A DNA stretch of 9,221 bases, from contig JAJRAX010000248.1 of NCBI GenBank assembly GCA_028679775.1, positions 1 through 9,221 on the forward strand, written 5' to 3'. Both the position numbers and the translations under genes were made by a program. This document shows, one piece after another, positions 1 to 5,812 of this stretch (the stretch's first letter is position 1; each line of letters opens with the position of its first letter). The notes under the pieces were generated by a model, which was not told the DNA's origin, did no database searches, and saw nothing but the letters and a program-made list of their open reading frames with translations. This stretch comes from Methanothrix sp. GTDB lineage: Archaea > Halobacteriota > Methanosarcinia > Methanotrichales > Methanotrichaceae.

Positions 1-310
1 CTTTGCGCAGGTGGTCGGCATCCAGGTCGAAGATGAGATCCGCGCCCTGCCAGATCTTTTCCTTCATGGTGGGCGCGCCGGGCTTCTGGTAGTAAGCGGC
101 GGAGTGGTAGAGGTGGCGCGGTACCATGCTGCGCACGTAGTCTGCGACTTCGCCGCTGCTGAGGAAGGACTTGTGGCGGCGCATACCGAAGTCGTCAAAG
201 AACAGGAATCCCCATTCTCGCGACTCAAAGCCCGGCGGAATCTCAAGCGATGATTCCAGGTAATACTCTCTGAACTTCGAGACCAGGAAATTATGGGTCA
301 GGGCATTCAA
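1..310 (-). CDS. priS: DNA primase small (catalytic) subunit PriS, N-terminal part
   Basis: Only the first 103 codons are in the window; the gene runs off the left edge. PriS is the catalytic subunit of the archaeal/eukaryotic-type primase and makes primers for replication with PriL. Seen in sequence: an N-terminal segment with REWGF-LFF near residues 31-38, a basic RRHKSF stretch at 44-49, YHSAAYY at 68-74, APTM-EK at 79-85, and the acidic metal-binding motif FDLDADH at 94-100. D95 and D97 match the catalytic aspartate pair known in Pyrococcus PriS. No ATG fits: the frame is closed by a TGA at 320-322, so the start is TTG at 308-310, 5-6 bases after the Shine-Dalgarno GAGGTGAT. The start lies 9 bases after the nitrilase stop, implying co-transcription and perhaps translational coupling. 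The identification is firm from the motifs; the C-terminal catalytic residue and zinc motif are out of view. Confidence 0.9.
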   Translation of the reverse strand, partial: MNALTHNFLVSKFREYYLESSLEIPPGFESREWGFLFFDDFGMRRHKSFLSSGEVADYVRSMVPRHLYHSAAYYQKPGAPTMKEKIWQGADLIFDLDADHLRK

Positions 311-313
311 GCC

Positions 314-322
314 ATCACCTCA
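314..322 (-). promoter_or_regulatory. Ribosome binding site of priS overlapping the nitrilase stop codon
   Basis: On the minus strand TGAGGTGAT contains the nitrilase TGA stop and a strong Shine-Dalgarno core GAGGTGAT, with the TTG start 3-6 bases further on. This site decides the TTG start of priS, since no ATG or GTG is available in frame after the upstream stop. Confidence 0.7.
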
Positions 323-1063
323 ATAAACCTCAGGCCGACGGTCGGCGAAGCATGTGATCTCGCGGCGCACCTGATCGCGCTCGCACTGGTCTATCTCGCC
401 AATGATCACGGCCTCATCCTGCCCGGCCTCCGCCAGCACATCGCCGCGAGCGCTGACGATCAACGAGCCTCCGCCGCTCGCAAAGTTGCAGGCCACATGG
501 GGAAGCTGGTTCTCGATGGCGCGGGCCATGCACAGCGCCCGCCACTGCGCCCGCCGCGCCGCTGGAAATTGGGCCACGGTAACCAGAAAGTCCGCACCCT
601 GCAGCGCGAGCGCGCGCGCGACCTCGGGGAAGCGCAGATCATAACAGACCTCTAAGCCCACCATGCCCCACTTTGTGGCCGCAGGTGAGATGAATTGTCC
701 GCCGTCGAAGTGCTCTTTTTCTTGGCCGAAGGGATGGATCTTGGCCCGCAGCTCCAGCCCGCCCGCATCCAGGCAAAATCCGAGATTTGAGCGACCGTTT
801 CGAATGGAACCGATGATAAGACAATCGTGTTCTTTTGCCATCTCGCGGAATGGGTCGAGGGATGGATAGGGCGGCTTGTCCTGATACGATGCAAAGGACG
901 ACGGTGCAGCTTGTTCATAGCAAAATCCGGTCAAAAAAAGCTCTGGAAAGACCAGAATCCTAGCACCCTTGTCCAGTGCCGCGCGGGCTAACTTCAGTGC
1001 CCTGGACAGGTTATCCTGCGGGCGGCAGGGATCTACGCGTTGCTGGAGGCAGGCTGCACGCAT
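320..1063 (-). CDS. Carbon-nitrogen hydrolase (nitrilase superfamily amidase)
   Basis: A complete 247-aa member of the CN_hydrolase fold, cytoplasmic, expected to hydrolyse an amide or a related C-N bond. The catalytic triad is visible: E41 in FPELFLTGF, K108 in KIHPFGQEKEHFDGG, and nucleophile C140 in EVCYDLRFPE. The C-terminal DRRPEVY is the usual end of the Nit1/omega-amidase-like branch. Length is slightly short but normal for small archaeal members. The ATG at 1061-1063 has no Shine-Dalgarno but sits about 25 bases from a TATA box, so the transcript is probably leaderless. priS follows after 9 bases. The true substrate cannot be told; a repair amidase acting on a damaged metabolite is one possibility from the family, not shown here. 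GC content is visibly higher than in the polysaccharide genes. Confidence 0.9.
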   Translation of the reverse strand: MRAACLQQRVDPCRPQDNLSRALKLARAALDKGARILVFPELFLTGFCYEQAAPSSFASYQDKPPYPSLDPFREMAKEHDCLIIGSIRNGRSNLGFCLDAGGLELRAKIHPFGQEKEHFDGGQFISPAATKWGMVGLEVCYDLRFPEVARALALQGADFLVTVAQFPAARRAQWRALCMARAIENQLPHVACNFASGGGSLIVSARGDVLAEAGQDEAVIIGEIDQCERDQVRREITCFADRRPEVY

Positions 1064-1083
1064 AATAAAAAAAGGGCAAGTTC

Positions 1084-1093
1084 GTATATATTA
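1084..1093 (-). promoter_or_regulatory. TATA box of the nitrilase-priS operon
   Basis: The minus strand reads TTAATATATA here, centred 24-26 bases before the nitrilase ATG, which is the archaeal TATA-to-start-site distance. Transcription would begin at or next to the ATG, fitting the absence of a Shine-Dalgarno. The right end of the TnpB element is only about 8-15 bases upstream, so any upstream activator site has been replaced by insertion-element DNA. Confidence 0.6.
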
Positions 1094-1100
1094 AGATAGA

Positions 1101-1240
1101 CGTGACTTCCTCCCATGCCCCTGAAGTGGCAGGGCTTCCTACGTCATCGATCTAACTTGCTTTGATGGTTTGCTCAGAGTAGAGGTCGGATCTTGATAGG
1201 CACTTCCCCTCAGTCCGAGGGTGCGAATGTTCAGGCTGGC
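1101..1240 (-). ncRNA. Predicted omega RNA (reRNA) from the tnpB 3' end and right end
   Basis: TnpB nucleases use a guide RNA whose scaffold overlaps the tnpB 3' end and the element's right end, with the guide copied from flanking DNA. The equivalent here is the minus strand from inside the zinc-ribbon codons to about 1101, ending with the hairpin at 1119-1134. The limits are inferred from family architecture; the 5' end in particular is a guess. The guide would continue leftward from about 1100, into the nitrilase promoter. Confidence 0.4.
1119..1134 (-). repeat. Right-end hairpin of the TnpB element
   Basis: CCCTG pairs with CAGGG across a 6-base loop, just downstream of the tnpB stop codon, and is followed by GGGAGGAAGTCAC on the minus strand. 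This is the position and style of the subterminal hairpin recognised by TnpA in IS200/IS605 elements. An alternative short pairing of TGCC with GGCA is also possible. Confidence 0.55.
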
Positions 1241-2284
1241 ATTGATGTCTCGGTCCATTTCTAGCCCACAGTTAGGGCAGCGATGGACTCTTTCTGCCAG
1301 CGTCTTAGGAACGATTATACCACACCGGGAACATTTTTGAGATGTATATGCAGCATTAACCAGTTCTACCACTTTGCCAGCCTTTGCAGCTTTGCTCTGA
1401 GTGAACTGAATTAGTTTGCCCCAAGCATGGTCTGAAATATGTTTTGCCAGATGGTGATTCTTAAGCATGCCTGAAATATTAAGGTTCTCGAATACAATTA
1501 GGTCGGCTGAATCTACGAGCATCTTGGATACTTGATGCAAGAACTCATCCCTATGATGCTGAACATCTTGACTGATCTTAGCGACCTTCGCTTTTGCTTT
1601 CCGTCTATTGGCCGAACCCTTCTTTTTTCTGGAGAGGTTCCTTTGGGCAACTGCAAGCTTCTTTTCTGCCTTGACGTAGTATCGTGGATATTCAACAGTT
1701 TCACCACTGGAAAGAGCAACCAGACTCTTCACGCCCACATCCACACCAATAGCGGTCTTTGGCTCAATCGGAGATACATCTTCAACCTCGGATACTAAGA
1801 TCACATACCAGTGACCTAAATTATCCTTCTTGATGGTGCAAGTCTTGATCCGCCCTTCGACCTCTCGGTGCTTGAAGATCCGGATCGTACCAATCTTAGA
1901 CAGAGTCAGCTTTGAGCCATCCAGCTTGAATCCAACTTGCGGATATGTGAAAGACTTATACCAGCCATCTCCTTTGAATCTAGGGTATCCTGGTTCTTCC
2001 CCTGCCTTGACCCTTCTGAAAAAGGCTTTGAAGGACTTATCCAGCCTGCGAAGAACATCTTGCAGTACCTGGGAAAAGATACCTTTGAAGTTTCCGTCTT
2101 TCTTCTCAGCTACCAACATGGCGGCTTGGTCCTCATAGGTCCGACTGATGCTTTCTAGTTCGTAGGCATTCTTCCTATCAGCCAATGCCAGGTTGTAGAG
2201 ATGCCTGCAAGTATCTATGGTTAGTTCTAATTGGGCTTCTTGGTGCCTATTAGGGTACATCCTAAAATTGTAGGCAGTCTTCAT
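1139..2284 (-). CDS. tnpB: TnpB RNA-guided nuclease (IS605/IS1341 family)
   Basis: A complete 381-aa TnpB, the ancestor-type RNA-guided DNA nuclease related to Cas12. Visible order: N-terminal helical/wedge region starting MKTAYNFRMYPN; RuvC I at GVDVG with D182; RuvC II at IVFENLNI with E266; a zinc ribbon with C318, C321, C336 and C339; and RuvC III at MDRDINAS with D344/D346. All catalytic and zinc-binding positions are present, so the protein looks active. The ATG start has a Shine-Dalgarno GAGGAG 8 bases upstream. No TnpA is encoded here. The stop codon merges into the right-end hairpin, as usual. GC is lower than in the nitrilase next door, in line with a mobile gene. TnpB is known in other elements to cut the empty donor site and favour element retention. 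Confidence 0.95.
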   Translation of the reverse strand: MKTAYNFRMYPNRHQEAQLELTIDTCRHLYNLALADRKNAYELESISRTYEDQAAMLVAEKKDGNFKGIFSQVLQDVLRRLDKSFKAFFRRVKAGEEPGYPRFKGDGWYKSFTYPQVGFKLDGSKLTLSKIGTIRIFKHREVEGRIKTCTIKKDNLGHWYVILVSEVEDVSPIEPKTAIGVDVGVKSLVALSSGETVEYPRYYVKAEKKLAVAQRNLSRKKKGSANRRKAKAKVAKISQDVQHHRDEFLHQVSKMLVDSADLIVFENLNISGMLKNHHLAKHISDHAWGKLIQFTQSKAAKAGKVVELVNAAYTSQKCSRCGIIVPKTLAERVHRCPNCGLEMDRDINASLNIRTLGLRGSAYQDPTSTLSKPSKQVRSMT

Positions 2285-2292
2285 CCCTGGTA

Positions 2293-2338
2293 CTCCTCGA
2301 TGTATCGCTTGATTACTTCAGCCGAAATATAGATTTCG
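2293..2338 (-). promoter_or_regulatory. tnpB promoter, palindrome and ribosome binding site
   Basis: Minus strand: CTATATTTC (about 2324-2332) is a TATA-like box lying inside the inverted repeat CGAAAT / ATTTCG (2323-2328 and 2333-2338, 4-base spacer). A start site about 26 bases on would fall near 2301, just before the Shine-Dalgarno GAGGAG at 2293-2298. The element therefore carries its own promoter. The palindrome across the TATA box could be an operator or a coincidence. Confidence 0.45.
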
Positions 2339-2357
2339 CTTCAAGTTTCAATAGCAT

Positions 2358-2414
2358 TAGGCACGGCATTCATCCCGCCCCCTGAAGGGGGCGGGTCTTC
2401 TGCCTGCTTTTCTA
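2358..2414 (-). repeat. Left-end hairpin repeat of the TnpB element, 57 bp, copy 1
   Basis: The core is a perfect 9-bp stem, CCCGCCCCC (2374-2382) with GGGGGCGGG (2387-2395), around a TGAA loop. The whole 57-bp block recurs at 8956-9012 on the opposite strand with 3 mismatches. It sits upstream of tnpB, so it is the left end of the element. The outer edge coincides with the point where channel-gene coding sequence starts on the plus strand. Confidence 0.75.
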
Positions 2415-2545
2415 TAATCATACTCGGTGTGGCCACTTTCGCTCTTCCCACGTCCATTCTAACCTCGGGCTTCGTGGACGAGCTGCAAAAGCGTCGCGAG
2501 GAAGCGGAAGCCGTAGAGCGCGAGCATAACGAAGATGGTCCTTGA
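2414..2545 (+). pseudogene. 3' remnant of a second K+ channel gene
   Basis: From 2414 the plus strand reads in frame for 43 codons to TGA at 2543-2545: IIILGVATFALPTSILTSGF, then a charged tail rich in E, K and R. This is the S6 helix and C-terminal end of an ion channel; compare VVILGIGLFALPTGMLASGF in the intact channel at 2662-3531. The two genes also share the exact 15-mer TTCGCTCTTCCCACG. The reading frame has no start and is cut by the left end of the TnpB element. The 5' part of the gene is not on the far side of the element, where the nitrilase promoter lies instead, so a deletion or rearrangement accompanied or followed insertion. Unlike the intact channel it has no cysteine motif in its tail. 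Confidence 0.8.
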
Positions 2546-2580
2546 CTGTGTATCTAAGGCGTCTCTTTTATGAGCAGCAA

Positions 2581-2596
2581 AATTGTGTGCACAATT
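2581..2596. promoter_or_regulatory. Inverted repeat upstream of the K+ channel promoter
   Basis: AATTGTG and CACAATT form perfect 7-bp arms separated by TG, in the 116-base gap between the pseudogene and the channel. It ends about 31 bases before the TATA box, a place where an archaeal regulator could act. No protein can be named. The intervening stretch 2546-2661 otherwise shows only a short T-run near 2565. Confidence 0.4.
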
Positions 2597-2627
2597 CTAG
2601 CACGCAATAGCGCGCCAAAAAGTTATG

Positions 2628-2635
2628 TTTATATC
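2628..2635 (+). promoter_or_regulatory. TATA box of the K+ channel gene
   Basis: TTTATATC centred about 30 bases before the ATG at 2662. The expected transcription start is near 2658, giving a leader of only a few bases, consistent with the lack of a good Shine-Dalgarno in front of this gene. Confidence 0.5.
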
Positions 2636-2661
2636 TAGAAAAGCTCTCTCGGACTGTTGAG

Positions 2662-3531
2662 ATGGAACCGAGTCTGAAGAAGCGCATCTTTGGCATCCTG
2701 GAGCCGGGAGATGAAGACAGCAAGTACTTCGACCCCTTCATCATGAGCTTGATAGTTTTAAATGTAGTAGTCGTCGTGCTGGAGACGGTGCAGTGGCTCT
2801 ACGTTCGTTATGTTCCGCTCTTTCATGCGTTTGATGTTTTCTCCGTGGCAGTTTTCTCCGTGGAATATCTCTTGCGCCTGTGGAGTAGCACGGAAGACCC
2901 CAGATACTACAACCATAGTTCCCTGAGCGGCAGGCTGCGGTTCATGGTCTCGCCTATGGCCTTGGTAGATCTCTTCGCCGTTCTACCCTTCTACCTGCCG
3001 TTCATCATCCCGGAGCTGAGGTTTGTGCGGGCGGTTCGCCTCTTCCGGCTCTTCCGAGTGATGAAGCTGGCACGCTACTCGGATTCCCTGCAGACCTTCA
3101 TCGATGTGCTGAGGCTGAAGAAGGATGAGCTGGGGCTGATCTTCTTCACCATCATGATCCTGCTCATCATCTCCTCCAGCCTGATGTACGAAGCGGAGCA
3201 TGAGGCCCAGCCGGATGCCTTCTCCTCCATCCCGGCGGCCATGTGGTGGGGCATCGTCACCCTGGCCACGGTGGGCTATGGCGACATGTTTCCCATAACG
3301 CCTCTCGGAAAGCTGATCGGCTCCGTGGTGGTGATCCTGGGAATCGGCCTCTTCGCTCTTCCCACGGGAATGCTGGCATCGGGCTTCGCCGAGGTGGTTC
3401 AGGCCAGGAAAGAAGCAAAAGAGAGGAAGGGCATGGTCTGTCCGCACTGTGGCCGGGTAATCGAAGGTCAGCTGGTGGATACGATCTGCACGGCGCGCGA
3501 AGATGCCCGAGAGGAGGGGCGAAAAAAGTAG
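2662..3531 (+). CDS. Voltage-gated potassium channel (6-TM, Kv/KvAP type)
   Basis: A complete 289-aa membrane protein with the six-helix voltage-gated layout. S1 is near residues 26-44, S2 near 52-73 and S3 near 95-115. The S4 sensor has a basic residue every third position: R120, R123, R126, R129, R132, K135. S5 lies near 155-177, the pore loop carries the K+ filter TVGYGD at 203-208, and S6 (near 215-240) contains ALPTGMLASGF. The protein would tetramerise in the cell membrane and pass K+ in response to voltage. The cytoplasmic tail is charged and carries CPHCGRVI followed by one more Cys, a partial zinc-ribbon or cysteine knuckle. It stands alone behind its own TATA box, between an IS element and the polysaccharide operon. 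A decayed paralog lies just upstream. Function as a K+ channel is near certain; its physiological role is not. Confidence 0.95.
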   Translation: MEPSLKKRIFGILEPGDEDSKYFDPFIMSLIVLNVVVVVLETVQWLYVRYVPLFHAFDVFSVAVFSVEYLLRLWSSTEDPRYYNHSSLSGRLRFMVSPMALVDLFAVLPFYLPFIIPELRFVRAVRLFRLFRVMKLARYSDSLQTFIDVLRLKKDELGLIFFTIMILLIISSSLMYEAEHEAQPDAFSSIPAAMWWGIVTLATVGYGDMFPITPLGKLIGSVVVILGIGLFALPTGMLASGFAEVVQARKEAKERKGMVCPHCGRVIEGQLVDTICTAREDAREEGRKK

Positions 3532-3618
3532 TCTGGCCCATGACGGTATTTGCCGGCAGGTCGACATGAATTCGCAAAAAATCAAATCGGACAAATCCCA
3601 ATGGAATTGCGATAGACG

Positions 3619-3625
3619 GATATAG
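3619..3625 (+). promoter_or_regulatory. Possible TATA box for the polysaccharide operon
   Basis: GATATAG centred about 34 bases before the ATG at 3656 is the only TATA-like sequence in the 124-base gap after the channel gene. A start near 3648 would give a very short leader. The match is weaker than the other promoters here, and readthrough from the channel gene cannot be ruled out because no clear T-rich terminator follows 3531. Confidence 0.3.
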
Positions 3626-3655
3626 AAGTTCCCTGGTTTTAGCTACTGGATAACC

Positions 3656-4561
3656 ATGAGTACACTTGTGACTGGTGGAGCAGGATTCATAGGCTCAAAT
3701 CTTGTGGAGGAGCTTTTAGCCGCGGGAGAAAATGTGGTAGTTCTGGACAACATGCATACCGGAAGCCCCAGCAACCTGGACGGTTTGAAAGGCTGCCTAA
3801 AGATAATTGAGGCGAGCTGCAACAATCTTCTCGGAATGGATCTTTGCCCCGAGAAGATTTACCATCTGGGCATTCCGTCCTCATCGCCCATGTATAAGAA
3901 GAATCCATATCTAGTGGGAGAAGCGCTGAATGGCTTTACGGCGGTCTTCGAGCTGGCCAAGAAATCCGGAGCCAAGGTGGTTTATGCTTCGTCCTCATCA
4001 CTGTATAATGGACTCTTGCCACCTCATCGCGAGGATATGACGATTCAAGTCGCAGACTATTACACAGAGGCCCGGCTGGCTATGGAAAGGATGGCTGAAC
4101 TCTACAAGAGGCTCTTCGACGTAAACTCAGTGGGCATGAGGTTCTTCTCCGTGTACGGGCCGAAAGAGACGGCAAAAAAACAATATGCTAATATGGTCAC
4201 TCAATTTCTCTGGGAAATGCAGAAAGGAAACGCGCCTATTATCTTCGGAGATGGATCGCAGACGAGGGACTTTACCTATGTCAAAGATGTGGTGCAGGCG
4301 CTGAGGCTAGCGATGAAGTCGGACTATCACGGTATCCTGAATGTGGGAACGGGAAAGGCGTATACATTCAACCAGACGATCGAGATTTTGAACAAAAATC
4401 TAGGATTAGACGTCAAGCCGCAACATGTAGAAAATCCCATAAAGAACTATGTTTTGCACACCTTATCCGATACCGCAAAGACTGAAAAAGTACTCGGATT
4501 TAAAACTAAATACAACTTGGAAGACGGAGTCAAAGAGCTTCTTCGATTCTACATAAAATAA
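3656..4561 (+). CDS. NAD-dependent nucleotide-sugar epimerase/dehydrogenase (extended SDR)
   Basis: A complete 301-aa extended SDR enzyme, cytoplasmic, acting on a nucleotide sugar. The NAD-binding motif G7-x2-G10-x2-G13 and D31 (VVLDNMHTG), typical of NAD rather than NADP use, are clear. The active-site serine region is SSSSLY at 112-117, with no dehydratase-type glutamate, which favours an epimerase or reductase over a 4,6-dehydratase. The usual YxxxK is Y136-TEA-R140: lysine is replaced by arginine. The usual HLAA after strand 4 reads HLGIPSSS. FFSVYGP and DGSQTRDFTYVKDV are standard sugar-epimerase motifs. It is the first gene of the operon; the next start is 12 bases after its TAA stop. 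Candidates are a UDP-hexose 4-epimerase-like enzyme or the reductase/epimerase acting after the neighbouring GDP-mannose dehydratase. The substrate is not decided by sequence. Confidence 0.85.
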   Translation: MSTLVTGGAGFIGSNLVEELLAAGENVVVLDNMHTGSPSNLDGLKGCLKIIEASCNNLLGMDLCPEKIYHLGIPSSSPMYKKNPYLVGEALNGFTAVFELAKKSGAKVVYASSSSLYNGLLPPHREDMTIQVADYYTEARLAMERMAELYKRLFDVNSVGMRFFSVYGPKETAKKQYANMVTQFLWEMQKGNAPIIFGDGSQTRDFTYVKDVVQALRLAMKSDYHGILNVGTGKAYTFNQTIEILNKNLGLDVKPQHVENPIKNYVLHTLSDTAKTEKVLGFKTKYNLEDGVKELLRFYIK

Positions 4562-4573
4562 GGCGGTGGGATA

Positions 4574-5812
4574 TTGGATTTGAACGGCAAAAATATTTTA
4601 ATAACCGGAATAAGCGGCTTCGTTGGATCAAGAATGGCCCGAAGGCTGATTGATGGTGGCGCGAACGTCTTCGGTCTACTACGCCGTCGGGCGGACGGTA
4701 AAACTCCTCATAATTTGATGCGTCTGGATTTGGGAAAAGAGGTTCAGCTAGTTGAAGGTGATCTGGAGAGTATTTCGAGCATAGGGTGCGCTATAACCGC
4801 CAGCGATCCGGATATTATTTTTCATCTGGCCGCCCAATCCTTTGTGCCGCGTTCATTTGTCGATCCCAATGAAACCATGCTCTGCAACTGCTGGGGAACC
4901 TCTAACCTTCTGGAGGCGGTGAGGGTCAAGGATGCAGATCCGATAGTGGTATTCGCAGGGAGCAGCGAGGAGTACGGCCTTGTCCTCTCCTCAGAGGAGC
5001 AATACCGAAAAGCGGTGGAGAAGTACGGTTCCGTATTCCCTGCTCCGGAGCATCTGCCTGAGGTGCCAATCGCAGAGACCAATCCGCTCCGGCCAATGTC
5101 CCCCTATGCTGTGAGCAAGGTTTACGGCGATTTCTTGATGAGGAACTATTGGTACTCTTATGGTGTAAAGACGCTCATCTCCCGGGCCTTCAACCACGAA
5201 GGCGCGGGCAGAGGAGATATGTTTGTGACCTCGGTGGCTACCAACCAGGTGATGAAGCTGAAGTTCGGAGAAGCAGATACCATTACTATTGGAAACGTAA
5301 ACGCCTTCAGGGATTGGAGCCACGTAGATGATGTAATTGAAGGCTATCTGCTACTGGCGGAGAGAGGCAAGTATGGAGATGTATACAATCAAGGTTCTAT
5401 GAGGACCAACTCCGTCATGAGTTACCTGCTGATGAGCCTGGAGGAAGCAGGCTATCAAGTCAGCAAGATTGAGACCTTCAAAGGAGAGAAAACTATAACG
5501 GAGCCCAATGAGCCTGACAACTCGCCAATCTTCGGCCTGGATTTCGAGAAGACAAAGGTAGACGGCAAGATGCTCAGAGGAGAACTCGAATTCGCGTCAG
5601 AGGACGGAGGCGTGATCGCGTACGCTGGAGTGAAGAAGATAAAAATTATCTTCAACCCCGAGAGATTCAGACCTGCAGAAGTTCCCATACTGCTTTCGGA
5701 CACGAAGAAGATTGAAGCTCTCGGCTTCAAAAAAGAGCATACTGTAAGGGACATCATTAAGGACCAGCTTGATCACTACTTGGCCGAGAAGGAGCGCAAG
5801 GGATCGTATTGA
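4574..5812 (+). CDS. gmd: GDP-mannose 4,6-dehydratase-like SDR enzyme
   Basis: A 412-aa extended SDR protein expected to convert GDP-mannose to GDP-4-keto-6-deoxymannose, precursor of GDP-rhamnose, fucose and related sugars. Evidence: GxxGxxG at 12-18; an NADP-type LLRRR near residue 35-39; [12 protein letters not shown]; the dehydratase signature GSSEEYG with S130 and Glu E132; YAVSK with Y178 and K182; and the hallmark C-terminal FRPAEV at 365-370, followed by [13 protein letters not shown] as in known GMDs. At 412 aa it is longer than the usual 320-375; an extra segment of roughly 35-40 residues lies before FRPAEV. The start is TTG at 4574 with a purine-rich GGTGGG a few bases upstream; there is no better ATG. 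The last base pairs overlap the next gene's TTG. Another sugar specificity in the same clan is possible. Confidence 0.78.
   Translation: MDLNGKNILITGISGFVGSRMARRLIDGGANVFGLLRRRADGKTPHNLMRLDLGKEVQLVEGDLESISSIGCAITASDPDIIFHLAAQSFVPRSFVDPNETMLCNCWGTSNLLEAVRVKDADPIVVFAGSSEEYGLVLSSEEQYRKAVEKYGSVFPAPEHLPEVPIAETNPLRPMSPYAVSKVYGDFLMRNYWYSYGVKTLISRAFNHEGAGRGDMFVTSVATNQVMKLKFGEADTITIGNVNAFRDWSHVDDVIEGYLLLAERGKYGDVYNQGSMRTNSVMSYLLMSLEEAGYQVSKIETFKGEKTITEPNEPDNSPIFGLDFEKTKVDGKMLRGELEFASEDGGVIAYAGVKKIKIIFNPERFRPAEVPILLSDTKKIEALGFKKEHTVRDIIKDQLDHYLAEKERKGSY

Larger units (their letters stand above)
1101..2414 (-). mobile_element. IS605/IS1341-type insertion element carrying tnpB only
   Basis: A roughly 1.3-kb element: a left-end hairpin (2358-2414), promoter and tnpB (1139-2284), then a right-end hairpin ending in GGAAGTCAC at about 1102-1110. 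There is no tnpA and there are no terminal inverted repeats or target duplication, all typical of IS200/IS605 elements with only the accessory gene. Such elements depend on a TnpA tyrosine transposase made elsewhere. The left boundary is supported because plus-strand channel-gene coding sequence begins right at 2414 and because the same left-end block recurs at 8956-9012. The right boundary is inferred from the hairpin and the family-like end, so it is good only to a few bases. Confidence 0.75.

Noticed and set aside
293..655. Plus-strand open frame of 120 codons opposite the nitrilase gene
   Set aside because: It lies antisense to nitrilase codons that carry the catalytic Cys and family motifs; the plus-strand product has no recognisable features and no start signals.
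1101..1135. Hairpin as a rho-type terminator of tnpB
   Set aside because: No T-run follows the stem on the minus strand; position and sequence fit an IS right end better.
2401..2545. The 43-codon frame as an independent small protein
   Set aside because: It has no start codon or ribosome site and matches S6 plus tail of a channel starting mid-helix, so it is better explained as a truncated gene.
2983..3594. Minus-strand open frame of 203 codons opposite the K+ channel
   Set aside because: It is the mirror of a strongly supported membrane protein; its composition (His/Asp/Gly/Gln rich) is the usual shadow of hydrophobic codons.
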